NCBI GenBank assembly: GCA_002633025.1
Contig: NMRB01000778.1
Coordinates: forward strand, 132,418 to 196,417
From: Notospermus geniculatus
Taxonomy: Eukaryota > Nemertea > Pilidiophora > Heteronemertea > Lineidae
DNA length: 64,000 nucleotides
Direction: 5' to 3'
Shown here piece by piece: positions 35,901 to 44,500 of this stretch; the stretch's first letter is position 1; every line of letters begins with the position of its first letter. The position numbers were made by a program, and so were the translations under genes. A model generated the notes under the pieces. That model had not been told where the DNA came from. It saw nothing but the letters and a program-made list of their open reading frames with translations, and made no database searches.

Positions 35901-38900
35901 TCAAGTAGCTACCTACTTTCCTGGGCTGACCGCACAGAAAGTCCGATAGTGCTTTTGGTGCCTATCGGCGATTTAGCTAATGGAAAAATGTGTTATAACT
36001 AATTGCCGATAGGCACCGGTTGCACTATCGGACTTTCTGTGCGGTCGGCCCTGGCCAAAAGTGAATGAGTCTAGGATCAGGAAAGAAGGAAAGTAATTTG
36101 GTTTGATTACAATTTTGCATGCAAACTACACATGAATTATTCATTGACTCAGGTACTGGTCATGCTTCTTGGACATGCTGGAGGTTTCACGACAAGGTTG
36201 GGTTGGATAAAAAGTTGAGATTAATATTTTAATAAATGATGGATATGAGTGTGTTGGCTGTATGTTTCCCACGTGACATCGTAAAGGCCATGTTGGCCGT
36301 CAAATTTCCTGAAGGAACGTCACGATGACATTATTTCGTGTGCTGTCTCGTCACGTCAGGCGTAATGTCAATCCACGTGTAGCACCCTTGATGCCAGTTT
36401 GCGTCATTTTGACAGCCAGTCACATGATTTGATGACATCAGTGGGATTCCTTTATAGAGAAGAACTAGGTGAAGTGAATGTATTGTAGGAGGAAACTGGA
36501 GTGCCCGTGCAAAAACCTGTGCTGTCAAAGAGAGTCGCGCGCTCTCTCACAAGGGAATCAAACCTGGATCCTCAGAAGTGAAAGGCGTGCATGTTTCCCC
36601 TGCATCACTGTGAGGCTGTGGTTACACCGAACGCGATGCGTTGATGCGCGCATCAAAGTCTGTTATTTTCCGCCGCACTGCACGCAAACAAAGGCTTCCA
36701 AAGCATAAATCGCGCACGTTGCCCTGTCGCACGCGAATTCGCGTTCGGTGTATCCCTAGCCTCCCAGCCCATTTAGCTGATGAGGGCCACACCCATTGAT
36801 AACCAGGTCTTGAAAATGACAGATAGACGACACCAAAGATACATGCATTCTCAGTAATATGTCACTCACCTGGTGTAAACTTAGTTCAGCAAAATACCGG
36901 CAGCCGAATCAATCATCACATCTTGCTTGTATAATTTCCTCACATAGCCAGCTTTCTGATCCTAAACCTTAACCATTCAGTGATACACGTAACACGCAGC
37001 TGCTGCATAAGCTACTTAGTATCTGCATATGCAGCATACGTAAACTGCAGCTGCTATTGCTCTATTGATGAATCCGTTGCCTCTGGTCCATGCAATCTAA
37101 ACCTCTTATTGTCTCCTTTCATTGTTCCATTGAATTCGTCTTAGTATCTGTCCTCTGCGGGGTCAGTTGGAAAGTCTCGAGCGATTCTGCAGCACGATGG
37201 TGTCTGTGATCTCCCTCAACCCAGGCACACCAATGTCTGATGAATTATAAATAATTGGGATTTCTGATGCATGAATTACTACTCATATTCTACACACGCC
37301 AGGTGTTCAGTTTACCTGACAGTGTGGCTGTTACTTCTGCTGAGTTAACCCCCACTTCAGGCTACATTCAGATCTGTTGAAAACCTGTCATCCCTGTCCA
37401 TCCCTGCCCGCCTCCACACTTACAAAAGTTGGCCATACCTTGGCAGGATTTCTATTGTGTTCTATTGTTTAGACTGCTGGGATTTAGCATCTGTGGACTT
37501 TTGTGCATTCAATAAGTGGGGGGTGCAGCTAACAAAAAGAATATCCCATTCATGTTGACAATGCCAACACACTGAGCAAACGACAGCATTATTCTCTCAA
37601 AGGCATAGCTTACATTTATCAATACTTTATGGTGTGCTATATCAAAAGAACCAATAAACTATTGTGATAATCACTAGTGAATATTTCTGTTTGGGGACAA
37701 GCTAAATGCTAACTAATTACAAGACCTTTATGAATAAATTCATGTTCTGATTACCTTGTAATGACTATTCTTGTCAGGTTGGATTTAGTACGTGATAACT
37801 TGTTTGAAAATCATAAATGTCATGTAGTCCATGTTGACCATGATGCGGTTTGTGGGTTAGCATAAAAAGTTTGTTGCTTGACTGACATAAAGGTAACTTG
37901 CCACCAGCTTAAAACGTACACCTGGGCCCAGTTGCACAAAACTCACGATAGCACTTGGTGTTAGCGCTAATTTTATGTAAAATGACGTAAAAATCCATTG
38001 TCTTTTTACGTCATTTAACATAAAGTTAGCGCTAACACCAAGTTAGCGCTAACATGAGTTTTGTGCAACCCAGCGCTGGCTGTCAGATTGGTGCAGTGGA
38101 AACATCGGCGCCTGCCACCTCTGACGTTCCGGGTTCAATCCCCAGTCAGATCCACACTTCTTGTGACAGAGAGGGCAGCTCTCCTTGACAGTGCAGTCCA
38201 GGTTGCAACGTTCCAGTGTGCTCCTGAACTAGGCCCTGTCAATTGTCTCAATCAGAACATTTTTTGGCAAATTTTCCTGGTTCTTCATTGCAGAATGACC
38301 TGATGCTGTGTTTGAGCTGTCCGACAAAAACCTGTAATCAGGTTATCCTGGCATGGATGGGTAAGCATAAGTTGGATATAGCCCTGTATTTTGTCATCAG
38401 TTGATGTCTGCTTAATCTTTTTTTGCCTCACCTCTCCAATGTTTCACTGCCTTTGAATCAAGGATGGTATCTAGATTCTACTCACAAAGAGTCAAGAATT
38501 CACTCCCTTTTGCAATCACTCTGGTTGATGTACCATCTTCCGACTTTCAGAAGTATGTCCCGAGTGCAAGGTTAAAGTCAATGGTGCTGATTACCGAAGA
38601 GAGAGGCAGGGTGCAGTGCACCGTTGCAAGGAGACTTATCAAGCTGTTGCTGAAGAGACAGGTATGTACCAAGGAGGATCGGACAACCGGTCACGTGATG
38701 TTTCTGCTAAGGTCAAGGTCATGTAAACAAACGCACGTGGTTACTCAGTGCAAATCAGCGTAATTTGAAGGCTGATTTCTGCGTGAAAATAGGTATATTT
38801 ATCATTTTCTCCAGATTTATATCATTGATTATTATCAAAATGAATGTTTGATTGCGCAAAACACATTTTTCTGAGCAGTCCTTTTGAGAATTTATCTCCT

Positions 38901-40353
38901 GCATGATGCCTTCGCAAGTGCACTCTGTGTCAACGCATGGATCACGCATGGGACGAGGTCGATTTTTGCTATTTGCGTAGGAGTTCTTAGAAAATGGATG
39001 GCCCCAGCACAAATCTTGGGAAATTTCCTTTTTAAAAGTGTCCAAGAACTCCTAAGAACTCCACGATTTTCNNNNNNNNNNNNNNNNNNNNNNNNNNNNN
39101 NNNNAACCTTGGACAGTGGGAGGAAGCATTGGAGTGCGGGATGAAGATGAGAGAGCCATGTAGGTTGGTATCGTCGGATCTGAAGCCCAAGGAGGCATTG
39201 GCTGGTATTCATAAAAGTTAGGAAATGCTTATACTTAAAGATTTGCACAGTGAGGTCCAATGTATATGTACTGCAAAACATGAAGTAAAAGCATTTACTA
39301 GCTTTTATGAATACCAGCCATTATGCTAAAGTAGGAGTGGAAAAGGCAACAGAAGAGTATTAAGGTTACACTTCGTCAATCTCAGACCTGTTTGTTCTTT
39401 CATTTGTAGGAAACTGCTTCCAAAGATGCATCGAAATCTTGGCGTCCAGTTGATGAACATTGGTAAAATCCAGTTGTATCTTGGACAGTTAGAGGGCGCT
39501 CTCCAGACACTTCAAGAGGTCAGCTGATGGAGTCTTTATATCTCACTTTTGCTTCGTACCCACTCTGGGCACAAATGAAAAGAATAGGGTGGAGTATTTC
39601 TCCATCAACACCAATATGATCTTGGCTGATGATTTACAGCGGTGCCACCCAGCCGTACTCTATTTTGCAAGAGATCATAATCCACAGATGCTTTGTTTGG
39701 GATTCCAACACCGAGAGAAGTGGAACATAGAGGTGCTTTTCCACGCGAGTTTTCACACGTGCGTCAGCTCTATCAACTCAACCATGCAAAACCATAGGCA
39801 GTTGTTTGTGTCAATGACCAAGGCATAAGCTGTATGGCCCCTATTACATAGAAGTATACGGTATACGAAAATGCCGGTTAACAAAGGCTTTAAATGGATT
39901 CACGACCGTGAAGCCGTTGTTAACTGGCGTTTTCGTATACCGTATACTTCTATGTAATAGGGGCCTAAAGGGCGGCGCACACGAGCGACAATTTTGACCG
40001 ATTTGTCGGCCGACTTGGCTTCCGACCGCCAAAGCGACAAGATTTGGCGCTTCTGATTGGCTGATGTCTAGTCGCACCACCAGTCTTGTCGGCGGTCGCC
40101 CAGATTTAGTCGCTCGTGTGCGCCGCCCTTTAGGAAACCAACAATGGTGAATTGCCCATCGAGAGCCGACTTGCACGAGAAAACCGTTAAGTGGAGCAGC
40201 GCCGTTACAAGTTAACTTTCCTCTTTCCAGGCAGAGACCATGTTCACTGTCATACTTGGAGAATCCCATCCAACATATCAAGATTTACAGGAATTAATCG
40301 ATCAGTGTCAGGAAGAAATGAGAATGGTTTTGGAGCATTCAGATGGATCCTGA
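26943..40353 (+). CDS. SMYD3-like: SMYD3-like SET and MYND domain protein-lysine methyltransferase (13 exons)
   Basis: Exons: 26943-27046, 28169-28232, 28548-28658, 28950-29010, 29288-29418, 29569-29636, 29783-29891, 30215-30322, 38294-38360, 38551-38661, (gap)-39163, 39410-39518, 40231-40353; all phases agree. The fourth-last exon is half lost in N (39072-39104); its full form is in the right arm. About 446 aa (vertebrate SMYD3 428). MYND zinc ligands C29, C32, C42, C45, C51, C55, H63, C67. The SET core has NSFTITDAEMLPVGVG and DHSCDP (185-190, Asp where SMYDs have NHS). Tyr221 fits the active-site Tyr, and RCDCVRC is post-SET. Extra Cys (258, 261, 266, 277, 280) follow, then helical repeats (YTNLELWEEALECG, MNIGKIQLYLGQ). 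It should methylate lysines using SAM. The N-terminus is short and may lack an upstream exon. Confidence 0.92.
27329..27513. repeat. Perfect ~185-bp palindrome in SMYD intron 1
   Basis: Arms of about 91 bp (from CACAGGTTCTTGTGGTTCG to GGTATGACACTA) are exactly inverted with no loop. GAGAGAT flanks both ends (7-bp target duplication, 8 bp if one base is shifted), so it was inserted as a unit. Both strands encode the same ~60-codon peptide for this reason only. Confidence 0.85.
27560..28030. mobile_element. 471-bp non-autonomous DNA element, ends CAGGGGTTGCGCTAGC
   Basis: The left end CAGGGGTTGCGCTAGCC and right end GGCTAGCGCAATCCCTG are inverted. TATGGG flanks both (27554-27559, 28031-28036). 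The interior repeats GTTAGCCACTGTGG and GCCACAGTGGCGA. CAGGG ends suggest hAT, but the visible duplication is 6 bp rather than 8. Confidence 0.65.
28341..28522. mobile_element. TACAGTGGAACCTC MITE, copy 1 (SMYD intron 2)
   Basis: The ends TACAGTAGAACCTCTCTATT and GGGAGGTTCCACTGTA are inverted, with repeated GGACACCT / AGGTGTCC words inside and TA at both ends. Copy 2 is at 28707-28875; degenerate copies are at 43490-43570 and 50424-50550. Confidence 0.75.
28707..28875. mobile_element. TACAGTGGAACCTC MITE, copy 2 (SMYD intron 3)
   Basis: Same family as 28341-28522, with a decayed right end (GGGATGTTCCGTGGTA). Two consecutive introns of one gene carry the same family. Confidence 0.7.
29938..29998 (-). 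repeat. Arm fragment of the 22392/24471 hairpin family (SMYD intron 7)
   Basis: GATTGACTTCTTGCTTATTA and TTGTGTGTCAATTTTGTGC are the reverse of the 22366-22412 sequence that borders the first hairpin. The other arm is missing. Confidence 0.65.
30323..31992. other. Large SMYD intron, left of the nested TRIM gene
   Basis: No further SMYD exon lies here. A (TAAA)n microsatellite occurs at 31143-31180. The stretch just left of 31993 would hold the TRIM 3' UTR; no clear minus-strand polyadenylation signal was spotted. Confidence 0.6.
31993..34011 (-). CDS. TRIM-NHL protein (RING, two B-boxes, coiled coil, NHL propeller)
   Basis: One uninterrupted 672-codon exon, ATG 34011-34009, stop TAA 31995-31993. 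A good acceptor (ccttccag) lies about 29 nt upstream of the ATG on the minus strand, so the further 46 open codons are probably intron and MATAVVLEAS is the start. RING C3HC4 at 24-75 (CSICYDTLQ, HTFCTPCL, CPTCRT); B-box 1 at 118-158; B-box 2 at 173-205 (CSKH, CQEC, CSCC, HSGH); coiled coil 210-350. From about 430, NHL repeats form a propeller (DSQLVITDTENNRLQIYD, DGKIVVTDAMDRCVKIYD). No filamin domain, unlike TRIM2/3/71. E3 ubiquitin ligase and RNA- or protein-binding roles are known for the family; the target is unknown. Nested antisense in a SMYD intron. Confidence 0.93.
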   Translation of the reverse strand: MATAVVLEASAHHHDEELDDLLKCSICYDTLQSPKTLPCLHTFCTPCLQGLYEAQRFENVDSALSLYDMISCPTCRTRTMVPSNGIAGFPNDFKVSRISELLQKVQQAESRDVSKKKCDICKLAQRHITAATYCIECTKYLCSGCVVKHDSSALLKKHRKFDLLQVTDLNLTCSKHILETVQYFCQECCTAICSCCTILGEHSGHAISDLATGVNQCKEGLKDRVACLEEKVTEIKQFAHSLDDIESQVANIFSESTDLVKMRTQELTLALRKREALLLARLESDYNTSVTNMRQKKDNLDSYHDALHKLFISTRQLLDGQNEREILRTYKDLSSKINVVLEEHCLDNFGFSECVKISKFVPARKAIRLGKIENVNLSVNANEDSSPTPMSPLESCKLIFLCKFTTTNVWTGEQCFPHDVAFLPDSQLVITDTENNRLQIYDLEGNYVRTIGEGVLRPRAIATTDDGKIVVTDAMDRCVKIYDRWGKKYQQFGDFCCPCGIAIDKNGQYIVTDFFKNSIVKFSSDGILVTESKLHDNKGISCYGTCHVAIDRHDNIYVSDVGDNCITKFTSSCDAVAKYKPPHEKASLKGLCIHRDGYVIAADSTNGMLMIIDTDDETVHNLLEKKELTGPTGVAISDTGLLALTEPDADTVRLYQLCNKTWMSACHDLRDE
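35109..35217. mobile_element. Palindromic MITE, ends TACAGGGTGGG
   Basis: TACAGGGTGGGCCACAGAAA at the left is inverted at the right (TCTCACCCACCCTGTA). The arms meet around a duplicated CTATTGTTTCG, and the TA ends fit a Tc1/mariner-type target. Confidence 0.7.
35924..36050. mobile_element. 127-bp CTG-flanked MITE, ends GGCTGACCGCACAG
   Basis: The inverted ends GGCTGACCGCACAGAAAG and CTTTCTGTGCGGTCGGCC are flanked by CTG at 35921-35923 and 36051-36053. The right-arm allele is 63742-63878, with a rearranged centre. Confidence 0.75.
36490..36612 (-). mobile_element. tRNA-derived SINE (left arm)
   Basis: The minus strand carries a B-box-like GTTTGATTCCC and the GATGCAGGGGAAACATG head. It is allelic with 63175-63330 and related to the SINE at 38078-38230 (shared CTGTCAAAGAGAG / CAGTGGAAAC words). 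Confidence 0.6.
36614..36764. mobile_element. Left-arm-only MITE, ends GGTTACACCGAACGCGA
   Basis: The inverted ends read GGCTGTGGTTACACCGAACG and CGTTCGGTGTATCCCTAGCC. The right arm reads straight through the site (CAGTTAAATGGGCTGTCACA near 63173-63192). Confidence 0.7.
37925..38075. mobile_element. CTG-flanked MITE, GTTGCACAAAACTCA ends
   Basis: The ends carry GTTGCACAAAACTCA and its inverse; the interior has GTTAGCGCTAAC palindromes and two TTTTACGTCATTT copies. CTG flanks at 37922-37924 and 38076-38078. The right-arm allele (61882-62053, CAG flanks) carries an extra repeat unit. Confidence 0.7.
38078..38230 (+). mobile_element. tRNA-derived SINE before SMYD exon 9
   Basis: It has an A-box-like GATTGGTGCAGTGGAAAC and B box GGGTTCAATCCCC. 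The right-arm counterpart is 61735-61882 on the minus strand. It ends about 65 bp before the exon 9 acceptor. Confidence 0.65.
38662..39071. other. Intron segment not matching the other arm
   Basis: Between SMYD exon 10 and the N gap the left arm has about 400 bp unlike the roughly 155-bp intron in the right arm (61142-61296). The 5' two-thirds of exon 11 is missing and must lie in the gap or be lost. Candidate repeat edges: GTAGGAGTTCTTAG and its near-inverse CAAGAACTCCTAAG. Confidence 0.6.
39072..39104. other. Assembly gap (33 N) interrupting SMYD exon 11
   Basis: N run. Exon sequence resumes at 39105 with AACCTTGGACAGTGGGAGG; the intact exon is in the right arm (60967-61141). The gap is too small for the missing ~116 nt, so its length is nominal or the region is rearranged. 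Confidence 0.97.
39200..39319. mobile_element. 120-bp MITE, ends GGCTGGTATTCATAAAA (ATT duplication)
   Basis: Inverted ends with ATT on both sides (39197-39199, 39320-39322). Present in both arms (60806-60930), so it predates their divergence. It lies just inside the SMYD intron, 36 bp after the exon 11 donor. Confidence 0.75.
39836..39965. mobile_element. MITE, ends GGCCCCTATTACATAG
   Basis: The inverted ends continue into GTATACGGTATACGAAAA. The copy at 60152-60290 in the right arm has a short duplication at one end. A truncated relative is at 24085-24147. Confidence 0.75.
39968..40130. mobile_element. 163-bp left-arm-only MITE at a TA site
   Basis: The inverted ends AAGGGCGGCGCACACGAGCG and CGCTCGTGTGCGCCGCCCTT are flanked by TA (39966-39967, 40131-40132). 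The right arm has a single TA at the same place (60150-60151): a clean empty site. TA duplication fits Tc1/mariner-type mobilisation. Confidence 0.88.
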
Positions 40354-41579
40354 TATTGAACATTGCAAGTATCATGACTACTGGGCCTTTGCCCTCCTAA
40401 TGTCTCAGGCGCACCTGGCGCATGCCCCCCTTTTGGCCAACAAATCTGTAAAATCGACTGAAATTCTGAAATTCGGAGCAAATCATTGAAATTCACTGCA
40501 GATTTCAATGTTTCTGGCACCCCCTCTTTTCCGAAATCGTGGATCCGCCACTGCGTCTGGCTGGATCTTTACGCAGTGTATATCACAAGGCCCACGATTG
40601 GCTAAGGTGAGGTATAGGCCTATATGTAGGTGCCCCTATCATCTACACATGCAGGAAAACTACAGCAGATGTTAGGAGGGCAAAGAACTAGTATTACACC
40701 CGTACTTGAATGCTTTTATACTGTTCAGTCGTTCGTATTTGAAGGCCATAATACTCGAAAACGATCTGAGAACTTATTAATTTATTCACGCATTCAGTGT
40801 TCACACGTAGTTACCACAGATTTGGTGTAAAAAAGTTGTTACATAATATAATATGTAGCATAAAACAATCATCAACAACTCAGTATACAACAGTAACTTG
40901 GAGCAAAACAGTGTCGTTTATCTGTCAGAGGTTATAGTTGAATATTGTAGGTTAGTCAGTTCTCTCTCTAACCATCTTATACCCATACAATATAGCGGCT
41001 TGTACACATGTATTTTCATAATATAGAAACCTTCCAGGCTCCACACGCGCTCATTGCACTCGGCAGTACATATAGATCCTTTGTTATTTTCTGTCATGTC
41101 CATCTATATAATCAGCACATCTGAAAACTGCACCGCAAATCAGCAGGCGTGTGGAGGCCTTCATCCATCTTTGGCCTCATGGACAATCTAGTCCATAATA
41201 CATGTAATACTCAATGCAATCAAATACAATCATATTATGCTAGGCCTAGGGGGACATTTAAGGCCACAATACTTGGTGCAATCAAATACAAACATACACT
41301 TGCATATTATCATGTTACAAACTTCAGATTAGCATTAAAGAAATCACACACACAAAGAGCAGTTGCCCTTTCTCTTCCATCGACACGCACAGTGGAATGA
41401 TAGACTTAGGCCCTCGGGTTAGAGGCTCTCACAGAATTCCACGACTGTTTTCTCTGCTGAACTTGCCCACACCACCACTACCAACGTCCTTCCAATCTTC
41501 CATAAGTTAAAGCTGGTCACGTGCTGTGCAATTTGAAGTCCTGCCATTGAGCTTCACAAACTCACACGTTGCGGAGATC
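40354..41579. other. 3' UTRs between convergent SMYD and esterase genes
   Basis: No coding signal. For the minus-strand esterase a polyadenylation signal (AATAAA, read from TTTATT at 40781-40786) lies about 800 nt past its stop; the same signal is kept in the right arm at 59626-59631. A CAGTGGCGGATCC-type repeat end occurs near 40540-40555. Confidence 0.6.
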
Positions 41580-44500
41580 TCAGATGGGTGCGCTGGCATT
41601 GCGATGTCGTAGTGTCGCATTCAACTCATCCTCATCTTCCTCATCGAACTCCTGAAATTAGAAATAATCCGGTGTTGAAATGACAAGTTGGAGGCATGGC
41701 GGCGCAGAGCTAGAGCATCAGACTCATGACCGAGAGGCCAGTGGTTCATACCCAGCCAAGTCACCACTCTGTACTCTATACTCTCAAAGGATCAAGTGAT
41801 GGCCGAATGAGCTGCTCTTTGAGATCCCCAGAAAGGTTTCTGGAGAGATTGGGGTAATGATGTGAAGCACCTTGAGACTGTACAACATTAATGTTCTACA
41901 AAGGTCTGAACTTGCCGACCTACCTCAAAGTCATCACAGGTATTCTCCTCACTATCCTCATCAGCCGATTCACCCTCGGACAGCGGGCGTAGCATCCTGG
42001 TCTTTGGTGGCCGATCTCGGCCCATCTCTGGTTCGGAGGCACATCCGTCTTCCTCGTCACCGTAGTATTCATCGTATTCCTCATCTGAAATATGATTGGT
42101 TGACATCGAAAAGTCAAAGATCAACGTTACTTGGTTGATTCACGATTTTGAGGAAGAAGTTATCTGCCTTCACTGGTTCGCTCTGGCAGCGAAATTTTGA
42201 AGAGGCTGGTCACGTGAAGTCAATCATTTGGCCAGGCCACATATAAAATGTAAGCCTGGAGCCATGTTATCAGAGAAGGTTCTGTTTCTGCAGCAAAACT
42301 AATCAGGGTGGAATTAACAGGGTTCTGTTTCTGCAGCAAAACCAATCAGGGTGGAATTAACAGTGTTGTTCTTCCACCAGGGTGATGAGGTGTTGAAGAC
42401 AAACCATGAAAGAGATCGGCACCATTAATACCCAAGTCGAGATTCAGAATGGAAGGGGTCTGTAGGGGCAAACTCTTTCCAAGACGGGATACTCAGCCAC
42501 TGTTTCCTTACCATGGTGTACAATGACCGAAACGTTAAGGACCCTCCCACCAAACGCAGACACCCGAAGAACTCCAACAGTGGTGGGGTAGGAACCAAAA
42601 GCATGTCCTGGGTCACATATCATATGCTCATGCCAGTTATTGACAGGGCAACTCAAACCAGGACATGTTCAATCATTCAAATCCAAATCCAAAACCAGAA
42701 CCGGAAATAACCACCCAGCATCCACATGCAACTCACGGTCTACAACATGACGTCCAAATCTATAGAGAGCTAAACCTAGAGGGAAGAAATCTTGAGTAGT
42801 GTCTTGGAGATGGGTATTCTACAATGACTAGTTGAGTAGCAAGGATTTCGAGTGTCTAGGTCTATAATGACATGCATGAAGTTCGTTCACATGCCATTAA
42901 CTAGACAGATATGAAATCATTCCATGCTGCCATACCTAGCAGATCACAATCTTCAGACCAGAAACGATACAGACGTCGTGATGAGGGCACTTCTGTGATG
43001 GGCAAGAATGTCAAATAGCTGGTTTAAATTGCAAGAAATGTCTACCCTGAACAAGGAGAGGTGTGCTGACCTGATTTCTGGAGTGGTTTCAACTTGGATA
43101 AATGAGTGCGGGATTAGTATCTATGAAATAACGGCATCACAACATTACATAGATTTACAAAACATGCTGGTTAAGGAAGAACTCATGAGATAGGTGCAGC
43201 TTCACGTCGCTACGTATAGCTCTAAGAACTCAGCACTGCTGTATTATTGAAATCACTTTCGTGAACACAGAACTAAAGCAAAAACACACAACTTTATGAC
43301 TTGATTTTATGAGGGATACTTACCGTCGGATCCTACGAAGAACTGAGGTCTGTCAATTCTTGAGACCAACTCAGCGAGGTCGGTGAAACACGCTTCAACA
43401 GGAACATTGTGGACATGGGCCTGGAAAAAAAGCGAATATTGAACATTGAACTGTCTGAACGGCAGACCTGTTTCTCTTCATATACAATGTACAGGAGAAC
43501 CTGCCTCAATGGACACCTCTGCCAGGACACTTCTCTGTCAAGGACAGAAGAGTTCAGCCCCACATTGGTCATATCTGTTCTTTTTGGCCTCTGAACAAAG
43601 AGGCAACCGGGAATTGAACCCGAGGTCTATCGATTACGAGTCTGATGCCCCGGCCACTACACCTTTGCGGTCCCCAACCCCACCTACCTTGGAGCCGATG
43701 CCACTACTCCTCAGCCCCGTGGAAGGTCTCCTCTCAGCAGTATTATCCCCACGTCCTTTCTCCTTGAAGAGTTCATCAATCATTCCCGTCTTCTGCCACG
43801 CTTGGAACATCGTCTTCCCATGATTGTAACCGACGTCCTGAAAGCATCCAAGAGGTGAATCACAGGTGGCATTACCCATTCCTAGTCTACCCCATGTAGT
43901 GTCAAAGGTGCTCCCATTACTCCAGTTGCTCCAGAAAACTTTCTGTGGAACTCAAGGAGCAGCTTGTTCAGCACATCACTTGATCCTTTCAGACCGGGTG
44001 AGAAAACGTGGCGATTTGACCAGGTATCGAACCTGTGGCCTCTCTCACCAGGAGTCCAACTCCCTTACTATTGTGCCACGACTCTCTCTTGTCTAATCAA
44101 CCCGATCAGCTGAACTTGTGAAAACAAGATTATGTAAAACTACTTACGCAGATCTCATCAAATGCACCGAACTGTAGCGTGGCGTAGCGGTCGATTGGGG
44201 GTCGGATGTATTCACAGTAGTCGCTGTTCTTGACACTCTCTAACTGTCGTACGCACGAGACGTAGGCAAGACGTGACTGGATTTCGTTCATGTCAGGCAC
44301 CTGTAAGAAAACCACCATGTCCCTCAGTTCGATGATATGTTCAGTTCTTGATCAAATAATTCTGACCTACAGATTTCTTTCCAAGCTGAGTTGACTGCAT
44401 CCACTGAAATTGCAGGCCTATAGGTCTATATCTATGACCTTAGATAAATGAGGCATTCTGGCCTACCTTGACTCTGGAAGCCCATGGATTCCATCGTTTC

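Larger units (their letters stand above)
34012..38293. other. Large SMYD intron, right of the TRIM gene
   Basis: It contains the TRIM 5' UTR (exon edge near 34040) and repeats: a MITE (35109-35217), CWG-flanked MITEs (35924-36050, 37925-38075), SINE pieces (36490-36612, 38078-38230) and a left-arm-only insertion (36614-36764). The outer limit of the inverted repeat visible in the window falls at 35809. Confidence 0.6.

Noticed and set aside
38464-38763. 100-codon ORF over SMYD exon 10
   Set aside because: It is in the wrong frame. The exon between the acceptor at 38550 and donor at 38662 fits the SMYD phase and gives the CPEC-containing segment instead. The same applies to the 157-codon ORF at 61093-61566.
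43600-44095. Functional tRNA genes at the A/B-box sequences
   Set aside because: They carry SINE-type tails or sit in introns as allelic repeats, with several related copies; no clean cloverleaf plus terminator was confirmed.
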